Of a DNA stretch of 53,838 bases, positions 35,085 to 44,000 are shown piece by piece. This DNA is from Hyphomicrobiales bacterium (GTDB lineage: Bacteria; Pseudomonadota; Alphaproteobacteria; Rhizobiales; Devosiaceae). Under the pieces are notes generated by a model. The model searched no databases. It was not told the DNA's origin and worked only from the letters and a program-made list of their open reading frames with translations. Both the position numbers and the translations under genes were made by a program. The DNA is taken from assembly GCA_900470445.1 (NCBI GenBank), contig UCAU01000025.1, positions 20,721 to 74,558 on the forward strand. Direction: 5' to 3'. Numbering within the stretch: the stretch's first letter is position 1; each line of letters begins with the position of its first letter.

Positions 35085-35281
35085 GTACACCTTCCCAAGG
35101 CCGATCATTCATTCGCCGGCCGCGTTTTCGCGTGATTTGTCAGTCGCATCAGCCTATTCGCGGATAGTGAAGCGCTTGCAAGCAATATTTCTGCACAGAT
35201 TTGCGGCGAATGCAAACTGTGTACAAAAAACTCCCAGACCCTATTGCGCTCTGAAAATCCGATGTTACGGTGAGCGTGTAC
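35085..35281. promoter_or_regulatory. Three GTGTAC elements in the divergent region
   Basis: The 215-base gap between the reductase and the GntR-type regulator has GTGTAC at 35219-35224 and 35276-35281, and its inverse GTACAC at 35085-35090 next to the reductase start. GntR-type operators often centre on GT..AC half-sites, so these may be autoregulatory sites. A six-base motif three times in 215 bases is suggestive but not strong. Confidence 0.3.
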
Positions 35282-35297
35282 TGAACTGGTAGCACAC

Positions 35298-36326
35298 ATG
35301 TTCCCCATAGACGCATCCAGCATTGATAAGTCGCTGCCCGTTCCCGTCGGCACGCAGCTGCATGGCCTGCTGAGCTACACGCTGGCCTTTGGCGACATGG
35401 CCTATGGCACCAAGCTCCCATCGGTGCGCCAGCTCGCCGCCGAGCTGGGCATTGCGCCCATGACGGTCAGCCAGGTCTATCAGCAGCTGCGCGATGCGGG
35501 CCTCATCGAGATGCGCCAGGGGCTGGGCGCCTTCACGGTGCGCGACCCGCGTCTGGCGGTGGATGACACCCAGCCGATCAATGCCCTGCGCGGCGATATC
35601 GAGGCCATTGTCGGCCGGGCCGAGGCGCTTGGCGTCTCCACCATGGAACTGGTCTCCATGATCAATGCCCAGGCCCAATTGCGCCGCCCCTCGGTTGGGC
35701 TCTCCATGGTGTTCGTCTGCATTTTCGAGGGGCCGGGCCGCGACTATGTCGAGCAGATCCGCCCCGCGCTCAGCGCCAATGACAGCATGCAGCTGGTCAC
35801 GCTCGAAAGCCTGCGTCAGCCCGGCGCCGAGCGCGACGCCTGCCGCCGCGCCGATCTGGTGATCACCTTCCCCCATCGCGAGGCCGAAGTGCGCAGCCTG
35901 GCCGGCATCGAGCATGTGCTGGCCCTGCGCTTCATCCCGTCCCAGCACACGCGGCAAAATCTGGCCGGGCTCGATCCGCGCACGCGCGTCGCCGCCGTGA
36001 CGCACTTTCAGGAATACATCGCCATCATGCGCCCCAGCGTGCGCGAATTTGCCCCGCACGTCTCCGACATAAGGGTCACCTGGTCGTCCTCACCTGATCT
36101 CAAGGAGGTCATCGCTGGCTGCGACGCGGTGATTTACGCCTCGGGCGCCGACCATGTGGCCGATCTGGTGCGGCCCAATGTGCGCTGTTTCGAATATCGC
36201 CACGCGCCCGATCCGGGGGCGCTGGAAAATACGCTCGCGCCGCATCTTGCCGAACTCCGGCAGCGGCGGATCGCCCGGGAAGTGGGGCATGAGGCTGCTG
36301 TCGTCGAGGGAATGACACCAGCCTGA
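35298..36326 (+). CDS. GntR-type transcriptional regulator with unassigned effector domain
   Basis: A 342-residue regulator. Residues about 15-80 form a GntR winged helix (LPVPVGTQLHGLLSYTLAFGD...KLPSVRQLAAELGIAPMTVSQVYQQLRDAGLIEMRQGLGAFTV). The C-terminal roughly 250 residues match neither FCD, UTRA, aminotransferase nor any other effector domain I recognise. They contain SMVFVCIFEGPGRDYVEQIRPAL and DAVIYASGADHVADL, reminiscent of a periplasmic-binding-protein or Rossmann-like fold. No good ribosome site precedes the ATG at 35298. It sits 40 bases before the peptide-importer operon and is divergent from the reductase, so it likely controls one or both. Confidence 0.85.
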   Translation: MFPIDASSIDKSLPVPVGTQLHGLLSYTLAFGDMAYGTKLPSVRQLAAELGIAPMTVSQVYQQLRDAGLIEMRQGLGAFTVRDPRLAVDDTQPINALRGDIEAIVGRAEALGVSTMELVSMINAQAQLRRPSVGLSMVFVCIFEGPGRDYVEQIRPALSANDSMQLVTLESLRQPGAERDACRRADLVITFPHREAEVRSLAGIEHVLALRFIPSQHTRQNLAGLDPRTRVAAVTHFQEYIAIMRPSVREFAPHVSDIRVTWSSSPDLKEVIAGCDAVIYASGADHVADLVRPNVRCFEYRHAPDPGALENTLAPHLAELRQRRIAREVGHEAAVVEGMTPA

Positions 36327-36366
36327 AACCGCCTCCAAAAGACTTCATGCAAAGGGAAAACAGGGA

Positions 36367-37905
36367 ATGAAACGCTTTCTTTTGACCACCAGCGCCATCG
36401 TGGCGCTCAGCTTCATGCCGGTGCACATGGCCATGGCGCAGGATGCCCAGACCATCGTCGTCGGCACCGATGTCGATGCCGGCACGCTCGATCCGCGCCT
36501 CACCCGCGACACCACCGCCTCGCGCACCGCCGACCTGATCTATTCGGGCCTCGTCCACATCACCCCGGCGCTGGAACCGGTACCCGACCTGGCCGAAAGC
36601 TGGGAAAATCCCGATCCGCAGACCTTCATCTTCAAGCTCCGCCCGGACCTGAAATTCTCCGACGGCAGCCCGCTGACCGCCGATGACGTGGTGTTCACCT
36701 ATACCACCCTGATCGATCCCGATTTCAACGCACCGGCCCGCGCGCTCTATACCCCGATCACTGCCGTCGAGGCCGTCGATCCGCTCACCGTCAAGTTCAC
36801 CCTCAGCGCCCCCTATGCCCCGCTACTGAGCTATCTCGACGTCGGCATCGTGCCCAAGGCCCTGGTCGAAGGCGGCGCCGATCTGGCGCTCAGTCCAATT
36901 GGCGCCGGCCCGATGAAGCTCGTGTCGTGGAACCGCGGCAGCGAAATCACCCTTGAAGCCAATGCCAATTACTGGCGCGGCGCCCCCGAGATCGAGAATG
37001 TCACCATCAAGATCATCGGCGACAACTCCGCCCGCGCCCAGGCCTTCGAAGCCGGCGATCTCGATGTCATCCAGTCCCCGCTCTCCCCGCAGGATATCGA
37101 GCGCCTCAAGGCCGATGACCGCTTCGGCAATGTCATCACCGCCGGCCTTGGCGTGAACTACCTCAACTTCAACACCAAGGACCCGCTGCTGTCCGACCCC
37201 AAGATGCGCCAGGCCTTTGCCATGCTGGTGGATCAGGAAACCATCGTCAACGACATCTATCAGGGCGTCGATCAGGTCGCGCACTCGATCATCCTGCCCT
37301 CGTCCTGGGCCTATTCCGATACCATTTCCCAGCCGACTTTCAATGTTGAAGGCGCCGTTGCCCTGTTCAACGAACTGGGCTGGACCGACAGCAATGGCGA
37401 TGGCGTGCTCGACAAGGACGGCAAGGATCTGGCCGTGACGCTGGCGACCCACAGCGAAGACCCCAATCGCGTCCAGACTGTGGAATATATGCAGGCCATC
37501 TTTGAATCGGCCGGCGTCAAGGCGACCGCGCAGATTTCCGATTGGCCATCCTTCTCAACCAATTACGTGCAGAAGAGCATGCACCAGATCGCGCTGCTGG
37601 GCTGGCTCAACATTGTCGATCCCGATCGGCTGATGTTCGCCCAGCTCACCACGGGCGGCTCGACCAATTGGGGCGGCTATTCCAACCCCGAAGTCGATAC
37701 GCTGCTGCAGGACGGCCGCTCGACCCTCGATCAGGCCGAACGCGTCAAGGATTACCAGGCCGCCGCCACCATCCTCGCGCAGGATCTGCCTTATTACATC
37801 GTCTCGGCCCAGGGCTACCAGATGTTCTATTCCAAGGACATTCCGGTGACCGTGCAGGCCACTCCGCGCGGCAATCTGCGCGGCCTTATCGGCTTCACCG
37901 ACTGA
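36367..37905 (+). CDS. ABC transporter substrate-binding protein (family 5, peptide type)
   Basis: A 512-residue periplasmic binding protein of typical DppA/OppA length. The signal peptide ends HMAMAQD near residue 25. SBP_bac_5 motifs include TIVVGTDVDAGTLDPRLTRDT at the mature start, LKFSDGSPLTADDVVFT, and DPKMRQAFAMLVDQETIV. First gene of an operon whose other members are peptidase- and deacylase-like enzymes, so the ligand is probably a small peptide, acylated amino acid or cyclic amide. A strong terminator-like hairpin follows immediately, allowing excess production of the binding protein over the permeases. Confidence 0.93.
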   Translation: MKRFLLTTSAIVALSFMPVHMAMAQDAQTIVVGTDVDAGTLDPRLTRDTTASRTADLIYSGLVHITPALEPVPDLAESWENPDPQTFIFKLRPDLKFSDGSPLTADDVVFTYTTLIDPDFNAPARALYTPITAVEAVDPLTVKFTLSAPYAPLLSYLDVGIVPKALVEGGADLALSPIGAGPMKLVSWNRGSEITLEANANYWRGAPEIENVTIKIIGDNSARAQAFEAGDLDVIQSPLSPQDIERLKADDRFGNVITAGLGVNYLNFNTKDPLLSDPKMRQAFAMLVDQETIVNDIYQGVDQVAHSIILPSSWAYSDTISQPTFNVEGAVALFNELGWTDSNGDGVLDKDGKDLAVTLATHSEDPNRVQTVEYMQAIFESAGVKATAQISDWPSFSTNYVQKSMHQIALLGWLNIVDPDRLMFAQLTTGGSTNWGGYSNPEVDTLLQDGRSTLDQAERVKDYQAAATILAQDLPYYIVSAQGYQMFYSKDIPVTVQATPRGNLRGLIGFTD

Positions 37906-37919
37906 TTTCCTGACGACTG

Positions 37920-37954
37920 CGGCCGGCATCTGCCCGATGTCGGCCGGCTTTTTT
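37920..37954 (+). terminator. Intrinsic terminator (attenuating) after the binding-protein gene
   Basis: An 11-bp stem (CGGCCGGCATC with GATGTCGGCCG, one G-U pair) with a five-base loop ends two bases before six T residues. It lies inside an apparent operon, 15 bases after the binding-protein stop and just before the M24 gene at 37976, so partial termination is expected. Confidence 0.8.
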
Positions 37955-37975
37955 CCAAAGTTCATGAGACGATAG

Positions 37976-39160
37976 ATGGCGTTCCACCAGGTCCTCGGAC
38001 ACGACTATTATGCCAAGGTTCACGCCGATATCCGCAAGCGCATGGCCGCTGCGGGCATCGACCTGCTGCTGCTCGATTCCAACGACGACGTGATCTACAC
38101 GACCGGCTTTTCGCACTATACCACCGAGCGCCCGGTGGTCTTTGCCATCAGCCATGACGGCGCCTGGCTGCTGCTGCCCAAGCTCGAAGAGAGCCACGCG
38201 GCGCATCAGAATATCGCCGCCGAACCCATCGTCTATTTCGAATTCCCCGGCATTGACCGGCCCTTCGACGTGCTCGGCCGCGCCTTCCCGGACATGACTG
38301 GCGTCGTTGCCTATAGCCACGCCATTTCGCTCGCCCGCGTCAGCCAGATCGAGGCCGCTTTCCCCAATGCCAGCCGCGTCGTGCCGGCCAATATCGTCCA
38401 GCAGATGCGGCTGATCAAATATCCCGAGGAAATCGTGCTGCACCGCGAGGCGGCGCGGATTTCCGATGAGATGGTCGTGGCCGGCGTCGGCCTGATTGCC
38501 GAGGCCATGGCCTCGGGCGGCACGCTGCCCAGCGAGATCGAAATCGAATCCTTCGTCTCGCGCCACGCCATGAAGATCATGCATGAAGAGCATGCCGATC
38601 TGATGCTGGTGCAGGGCCTGGCCAGTGGCCTGGTCTATTCCGGCGCCCGCTCGGCCTTTCCCCATGGCATGCCGACCGGCAATCCGGTCAAGCGCGGCGA
38701 GAGCATCATTCTCTCGCTCGGCTGCCGCGTCGGTGGCCGTGCCGCTGAAAGCGAACGCACCCTGTTCATCGGTGAGCCCAGCAAAACCCAGCTCGGCCAT
38801 TACGCCGTAGCCTACGAAGCCCAGCGGATGGCAACTGCCGCGCTGATCGCCGGCCACACCTGTGCCTCCGCCGACAATCTGGCCCTCGCCTTCATCCGCG
38901 ACAGCGGCATGTCCGATTATCTGCTGCACCGCGTCGGCCACGGCATGGGCGTGATGTTCCATGAAGCGCCATGGGTGGAAGCGGGCGACGAGACCATTCT
39001 CGAACCCGGCATGATTACCTCGAGCGAGCCGGCCATCTTCGTGCCCGGCTTTGCCGGCTACCGCATTGCCGACACCGTGCTGATCACCGCCGAGGGTCCC
39101 GACAGCATGACCCATTACCCCCGCAAGATCGACGACGTCGTGATCGGCTCGACCTCATGA
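37976..39160 (+). CDS. M24 (Xaa-Pro peptidase/creatinase)-fold protein with altered metal site
   Basis: A 394-residue two-domain creatinase/prolidase-fold protein. The N-terminal domain runs to about residue 150 and the pita-bread domain from about 155. Of the five M24 metal ligands, His322 (RVGHGMG) and Glu351 (TSSEPAI) are kept. The first Asp is Ser247 (ILSLG), the second is Glu258 (AESERT) and the last Glu is Ala365 (GYRIADT). Loss of the dinuclear site suggests a metal-independent amidinohydrolase or lyase chemistry as in creatinase, or a non-proteolytic role. It is embedded in the importer operon, overlapping the next permease gene by four bases. Confidence 0.88.
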   Translation: MAFHQVLGHDYYAKVHADIRKRMAAAGIDLLLLDSNDDVIYTTGFSHYTTERPVVFAISHDGAWLLLPKLEESHAAHQNIAAEPIVYFEFPGIDRPFDVLGRAFPDMTGVVAYSHAISLARVSQIEAAFPNASRVVPANIVQQMRLIKYPEEIVLHREAARISDEMVVAGVGLIAEAMASGGTLPSEIEIESFVSRHAMKIMHEEHADLMLVQGLASGLVYSGARSAFPHGMPTGNPVKRGESIILSLGCRVGGRAAESERTLFIGEPSKTQLGHYAVAYEAQRMATAALIAGHTCASADNLALAFIRDSGMSDYLLHRVGHGMGVMFHEAPWVEAGDETILEPGMITSSEPAIFVPGFAGYRIADTVLITAEGPDSMTHYPRKIDDVVIGSTS

Positions 39161-40137
39161 TCGCCTATATCGTCCGCCGGCTACTGCTGCTCATCCCCAT
39201 GGCCATCGGCATGGTCGTGGTGACATTCGGCCTGCTGCTGCTCATCCCCGGTGACCCGGCGGCCGTCCTCCTCGGACAAGACGCGACGCCCGAAGCCATT
39301 CTCAATCTGCGCAATGCGCTGGGCCTCAACGATCCCTGGTATATCCGCCTCTGGGACTATTTCGCCGCGCTCCTGCATGGCGACATGGGCACCTCGATCT
39401 TCCAGAACCAGCCCGTGGCCGAAATCATTGCCGGCCGGCTCGGCGCCACCATCGAACTCGCCGTCGTATCGCTGGTCCTCGCCACGCTGATCGGCCTGAC
39501 GCTCGGCGTTCTCGCGGCGATCCGTCAGGGCTCGTTCATCGATACGGCCACCATGCTCTTCGCCCAGCTCGGCGTCTCTATGCCCGTCTATTGGCTGGGC
39601 CTGCTGCTGATGTTGCTGTTTGCAGTGCAACTCGGCTGGCTGCCGGCCATCGGCCGCGGCGTGCCGCTGCATGAAGCCCTGTTTGCCGCGGTCACCGGCC
39701 GCCCGCAGGTGCTCTGGGACTCGATCAGCCATATCGCCTTGCCGGCGCTGGCTTTGGCCGCCAATTCGGCCGCCATCATCTCCCGGCTGGTGCGCGCCTC
39801 CATGCTCGAAGTGCTGCGCGAGGATTTCGTGCGCACCGCCTATGCTAAGGGCCTGCGCCGGGGCAGGGTGGTCGTCCGCCACGCCCTGCGCAATGCCCTG
39901 CTGCCCGTGCTCAGCGTCATTGGCCTGCGCTTTGGCGCTCTGCTCGGTGGCGCGGTGCTGACCGAATCCATCTTTGCCTGGCCGGGCCTGGGCCAGCTCA
40001 CCATCGCGGCCATTTCGCAGCGCGATCTGCCGCTCATTCAGGGCATCGTGCTGACCTTCGCCATCGTCTTCGCGCTGGTCAATCTGGTGGTCGATCTCCT
40101 CTATGCCGCGGTCGATCCGCGCATCCGCCTCGGGTGA
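39157..40137 (+). CDS. ABC transporter permease, DppB-like
   Basis: A 326-residue permease of the BPD_transp_1 family with MIAYIVRRLLLLIPMAIGMVVVTFGLLLLIPGDPA at the start, the usual six spans and the coupling segment VRTAYAKGLRRGRVVVRHALRNALLPVLSVIGL. The start is defined by ATGA overlap with the M24 gene, which means the enzyme and permease are translated together. It pairs with the following DppC-like subunit. Confidence 0.94.
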   Translation: MIAYIVRRLLLLIPMAIGMVVVTFGLLLLIPGDPAAVLLGQDATPEAILNLRNALGLNDPWYIRLWDYFAALLHGDMGTSIFQNQPVAEIIAGRLGATIELAVVSLVLATLIGLTLGVLAAIRQGSFIDTATMLFAQLGVSMPVYWLGLLLMLLFAVQLGWLPAIGRGVPLHEALFAAVTGRPQVLWDSISHIALPALALAANSAAIISRLVRASMLEVLREDFVRTAYAKGLRRGRVVVRHALRNALLPVLSVIGLRFGALLGGAVLTESIFAWPGLGQLTIAAISQRDLPLIQGIVLTFAIVFALVNLVVDLLYAAVDPRIRLG

Positions 40138-40142
40138 CCTCC

Positions 40143-40988
40143 ATGCGTTTGCCAAAAGCCTTCCAGAATACCTCGCTCATGGTCGGGGCCGCGATTTCCC
40201 TCGCCATTATCCTCTGCGCCATCTTCGCGCCCTATGTGGCCACCCATGGCGTCGAACAGATGGACATGCGCAACCGCTTTGCCCTGCCCACGGCGCAGCA
40301 CCTGCTCGGCACCGACAATTTCGGCCGCGATCTGTGGTCGCGCATGGTGTTCGGCGCCCGCATCTCGTTGACCATCGCCATCATCTCGGTGGTCTGCTCG
40401 GCCGCCATCGGCACCGTGGTTGGCCTCGTCGCCGGCTATTTCGGCGGCTGGGTCGACCAGCTCCTGATGCGCATTACCGATATTTTCCTCGGCTTCCCCG
40501 CCATCGTGCTGGCGCTGGCCATCGTCGCCGTGCTCGGGCCGGGCGTGCTCAACGTGTCCTTCGCCATCATCGTTGTGGCTTGGACCGAATATGCCCGCGT
40601 CGTCCGCTCGACCACACTGGTGCTGCGCGAACAAAACTACGTGCAGGCCGCCCGCGCGCTCGGGGCTAGCCCCATCCGCATCATCTTCAAGGAAGTGCTG
40701 CCCAATGCGCTGGGCCCGATCATCGTGCTCGCTTCGCTCGGCCTGGGCACCGCCATCATCTCGGAATCCGCCCTGAGCTTTCTCGGCTTCGGTCTGCCGC
40801 CGCCCACCCCCACCTGGGGCTGGACGCTCTCCTACGGCACCAAATTCATGCGTGACGCGCCGTGGCTCTCCATCATTTCGGGCGCGACCATCATGGTCAC
40901 CGTGCTCGGTTTCAACCTCCTGGGCGATGGGCTCAGGGACGTTCTCGATCCTCGCCAGCTGTCGCGTGGCGGGGCCAAAGCCAAATAG
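40143..40988 (+). CDS. ABC transporter permease, DppC-like
   Basis: A 281-residue permease with the OppC/DppC hallmarks: LLGTDNFGRDLWSRMVFGARISL near residue 54, and QAARALGASPIRIIFKEVLPNALGPIIV as the coupling loop. ISESALSFLGFGLPPPTPTWG also follows the family pattern. I use the ATG at 40143; a GTG at 40134 overlapping the previous stop codon is an alternative. It forms the channel with the preceding gene product. Confidence 0.93.
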   Translation: MRLPKAFQNTSLMVGAAISLAIILCAIFAPYVATHGVEQMDMRNRFALPTAQHLLGTDNFGRDLWSRMVFGARISLTIAIISVVCSAAIGTVVGLVAGYFGGWVDQLLMRITDIFLGFPAIVLALAIVAVLGPGVLNVSFAIIVVAWTEYARVVRSTTLVLREQNYVQAARALGASPIRIIFKEVLPNALGPIIVLASLGLGTAIISESALSFLGFGLPPPTPTWGWTLSYGTKFMRDAPWLSIISGATIMVTVLGFNLLGDGLRDVLDPRQLSRGGAKAK

Positions 40989-41020
40989 CTGCAAGTCTAA
41001 GTAACTAAAGGAATAATCGA

Positions 41021-41965
41021 ATGGTAAAGTCCATCAACCAGCTTCGTCCCAAGTTCACCACCAATGCCGATGGCAGCGATGCCGTATTGTTCGTGCACGA
41101 ATTGGTGGGCGAAGAAGATGGCCCCACCATCGGCATCTCGGCCTCGATCCATGGCAATGAGAATACCGGCTCACAGGCAATTCTCGAACTCTACCGCATC
41201 CTCAAGGACACCCCCCTCAAGGGCCGTATCCTGCTGCTGCCGGTTGCCAACCCGTCGGCTTTCGCGGTCAATGAGCGCTTTGCCACCATCGACAAGGTCG
41301 ATCTCAATCGCCAATTCCCCGGCAGCCCCAAGGGCACCTATAGCCAGCAGCTCGCCCATGCCCTGACCGAGCATTATTTCAACGTCATCGACATGCATAT
41401 CGACCTGCATAGCGGCACCGATCGCCCCACCGTCGACTATGTCTATATCTGGAACGACGAGCAGCTTTCCCGCGCCTTCGGCTCCAAGCTGCTCTACCGC
41501 CCGGTCGAGAACAAGCAGGGCACTGTCTTCGGCGGCACCACCAAATCGGTGACCCTCGACAAGCGCAATATCCCGGTCTCCGTCATCGAGCTGGGCGGCG
41601 GCATTCTCGACCAGACCCCCTATATCAAGCGCACCGTCGATGGCGTGCTCAATATGCTGCGCACCAAGGGCGTCATTCCCGGCACGCCATGGGAAAATCC
41701 CAAGCAGATCGTCGTCACCGAACTGGCCGGCATCCGCCCCAGTCAAGGTGGCTGGCTGGAGCCGCTTTGCCCGGCCAATGGCGAGGTCATCAAGGCCGGC
41801 GAACTGCTGGGCCGCGTGGTCAGCCCCTACAATTTCGAAGTGCTCGAAGAAATCCCCACCCCGTTCGCCAACGGCGTGATGATCATGCAGCACCTCACGC
41901 GCAACCTCGTCCAATCGGGCGATTACGGCTTCATGGTGGGCAATCTCGAAGGCGCCACCGACTGA
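41021..41965 (+). CDS. Succinylglutamate desuccinylase/aspartoacylase-family deacylase
   Basis: A 314-residue M14-like zinc deacylase of the AstE/AspA superfamily. Zinc ligands His44 and Glu47 lie in SIHGNENTGS, and His130 is in DMHIDLHSG. The substrate-carboxylate motif is DLNRQFPG (Asn96, Arg97). Family members remove acyl groups from N-acyl amino acids (succinylglutamate, acetylaspartate, N-acetyl-ectoine). The residues from about 235 onward (GGWLEPLCPANGEVIKAGELLGRVVSP) resemble a lipoyl-like beta barrel common in this branch. Its place between the permeases and ATPases of a Dpp-type importer suggests that the imported compound is N-acylated. Confidence 0.9.
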   Translation: MVKSINQLRPKFTTNADGSDAVLFVHELVGEEDGPTIGISASIHGNENTGSQAILELYRILKDTPLKGRILLLPVANPSAFAVNERFATIDKVDLNRQFPGSPKGTYSQQLAHALTEHYFNVIDMHIDLHSGTDRPTVDYVYIWNDEQLSRAFGSKLLYRPVENKQGTVFGGTTKSVTLDKRNIPVSVIELGGGILDQTPYIKRTVDGVLNMLRTKGVIPGTPWENPKQIVVTELAGIRPSQGGWLEPLCPANGEVIKAGELLGRVVSPYNFEVLEEIPTPFANGVMIMQHLTRNLVQSGDYGFMVGNLEGATD

Positions 41966-41975
41966 TCAAAGTTCG

Positions 41976-41998
41976 GCATCGCGGTGCTTCTGCGATGC
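41976..41998 (+). other. Intercistronic hairpin
   Basis: A perfect 7-bp stem (GCATCGC/GCGATGC) around a nine-base loop lies between the deacylase gene and the first ATPase gene. There is no T-run. It may protect upstream mRNA from 3' decay or mark a processing site. Confidence 0.45.
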
Positions 41999-42020
41999 TC
42001 ACAAGAAGGAAACGACAACG

Positions 42021-43025
42021 ATGAGTGTCCTCCCACACGCTTCCCAGGCGCCAGTCCTCCAAGTCACCGATCTCGACATCGAGATCCGTGGCGCCAATGG
42101 ATCATTCGCTGTCGTTTCCGACATGAACCTTTCGGTGCGGGCAGGGGAAACCCTATGCATCGTGGGGGAAAGTGGCTGCGGCAAGTCGATGACTGCCCTC
42201 TCGCTGCTGCGGCTATTGCCGGAGGCGGCCCAGGTCGCTTCCGGCAAGATTTTGATCGATGGCGTGGATTTCCTCGCCATGAACCAGCGCCAGGTCGAGG
42301 ATTTTCGCGGCGAGCAGATCGCCATGATCTTCCAGGAGCCGCTGACCGCACTCAATCCCGTGCTCAAGATCGGCGAGCAGATTGCCGAAGCCGTGCGCCA
42401 GCATCGCAAATGCAGCCATAAACAGGCACGCGCCCGCGCCATCGAAGCCCTGCAACTGGTGCAAATGCCAGATCCCGAACGCCGCGCCGGCCAATATCCG
42501 CACGAGCTGTCCGGCGGCATGCGCCAGCGCGCCATGATCGCTTTGGCCCTGTCCTGCGACCCCAAGATCATCATTGCCGACGAGCCAACCACCGCGCTCG
42601 ACGTGACCATTCAGGCGCAAATTCTGGGCCTGATCTCGGACCTGCAAAAGCGCCTCGGCACCGCGCAAATCCTCATCACCCACGATCTGGGCGTTGTGTC
42701 CGAAGTCGCCGACCGGGTCATCGTCATGTATGCCGGCCGCAAGGTCGAAGAAGCCAGCATCTACGATCTCTTCGACCGCCCCTTCCACCCCTACACAATC
42801 GGGCTGATGGGCGCCGTGCCGCGTGCTGGCGCCTCAAGCGAAGCCGGCGACCGCCTGGCCGATATTTCCGGCACGGTGCCGCCCCTTTGGGACCTGCCCA
42901 AGGGCTGCGCCTTTGCCCCGCGCTGCCCCAATGCCTCGGCGCGCTGCCTTTCCGAGCGCCCGCCATTCGAAGAAAAACGCCCCGGTCACTGGGCCGCCTG
43001 CTGGGAGCACGACGATGCAGCCTGA
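42021..43025 (+). CDS. ABC transporter ATPase, DppD-like
   Basis: A 334-residue ATPase: Walker [10 protein letters not shown], signature [15 protein letters not shown], Walker [15 protein letters not shown]-loop ITHDLGV. The C-terminal oligopeptide extension has the Cys motif [15 protein letters not shown]. An AAGGAAA ribosome site lies 56 bases after the deacylase stop. It overlaps the start of the next ATPase by 11 bases. Confidence 0.94.
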   Translation: MSVLPHASQAPVLQVTDLDIEIRGANGSFAVVSDMNLSVRAGETLCIVGESGCGKSMTALSLLRLLPEAAQVASGKILIDGVDFLAMNQRQVEDFRGEQIAMIFQEPLTALNPVLKIGEQIAEAVRQHRKCSHKQARARAIEALQLVQMPDPERRAGQYPHELSGGMRQRAMIALALSCDPKIIIADEPTTALDVTIQAQILGLISDLQKRLGTAQILITHDLGVVSEVADRVIVMYAGRKVEEASIYDLFDRPFHPYTIGLMGAVPRAGASSEAGDRLADISGTVPPLWDLPKGCAFAPRCPNASARCLSERPPFEEKRPGHWAACWEHDDAA

Positions 43026-43989
43026 TCAAACCCCCTTGCTCAGCGTCGATAATCTGCAAGTCCATTTCCCTATTCGGGCCGGCGTCTTGCAGCGCCAGGT
43101 CGGCGCCGTCAAAGCCGTCGATGGCGTCAGCTTCACCCTGGCGCGCGGCGAAACGCTCAGCCTTGTGGGCGAAAGCGGCTGCGGCAAATCCACCACCGGC
43201 CTTGCCCTGATGGGCCTCGTCAAACCAACCGGCGGGCAGGTCAATTTCGACGGCCAGGAAATCCGCAGCTTCAATCGCGCCGCGCTCAAATCCTATCGCC
43301 GCCGTATGCAGATCGTGTTTCAGGACCCGTTCTCGTCGCTCAATCCGCGCCAGCGCGTCCGCGACATCATCCGTGCCCCGCTCGACATCCACAATGTCGG
43401 CACCAAGGCCGAACGCACAGACCGCGTTGCCGAACTGATGCAGCGCGTCGGCCTGCGCCCCGACCAGGCCGACAATTTCGCCCACCAATTCTCCGGCGGC
43501 CAGCGCCAGCGCATCGGCATCGCCCGGGCTCTCGCGCTCAATCCCGATGTCATCGTCTGCGACGAACCAGTCTCGGCGCTCGACGTCTCGGTGCAGGCGC
43601 AAATCCTCAATCTCTTGAGCGATCTGCAGCGCGATCTGGGCGTGTCCTACCTGGCCGTCTCGCACGATCTGGGCGTGGTGGAATATATCTCCCACCGCGT
43701 CGCCGTGATGTATCTGGGCCGCATCGTCGAGATCGCGCCCAAAACCAAGATCTTCGCCAATCCGACCCATCCCTATACTGAGCTATTGATGCGCTCGGCG
43801 CCCTCGCACGATCCGCGCAAGCGCCACCAATTCAGCGCCACCAATGACGATATCCCCAGCGCCACCCGCAAACCCTCCGGCTGCGCCTTCCACACCCGCT
43901 GCCCACTGGCCACGGATGTGTGCAAGAAAGTCGATCCCGAATTGACCGCCCGCGACGATGGCCGTTTCGTCGCCTGCCACCACCGCTAA
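43015..43989 (+). CDS. ABC transporter ATPase, DppF-like
   Basis: A 324-residue ATPase with Walker [10 protein letters not shown], signature [19 protein letters not shown], Walker [14 protein letters not shown]-loop VSHDLGV and the C-terminal Cys motif [15 protein letters not shown]. The ATG at 43015, with GGGAG upstream, lies inside the end of the preceding gene, giving an 11-base overlap. The longer frame upstream is a reading-frame artefact. Together with 42021 it energises the permease pair at 39157 and 40143. Confidence 0.94.
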   Translation: MQPDQTPLLSVDNLQVHFPIRAGVLQRQVGAVKAVDGVSFTLARGETLSLVGESGCGKSTTGLALMGLVKPTGGQVNFDGQEIRSFNRAALKSYRRRMQIVFQDPFSSLNPRQRVRDIIRAPLDIHNVGTKAERTDRVAELMQRVGLRPDQADNFAHQFSGGQRQRIGIARALALNPDVIVCDEPVSALDVSVQAQILNLLSDLQRDLGVSYLAVSHDLGVVEYISHRVAVMYLGRIVEIAPKTKIFANPTHPYTELLMRSAPSHDPRKRHQFSATNDDIPSATRKPSGCAFHTRCPLATDVCKKVDPELTARDDGRFVACHHR

Positions 43990-44000
43990 CAGGACCGACC

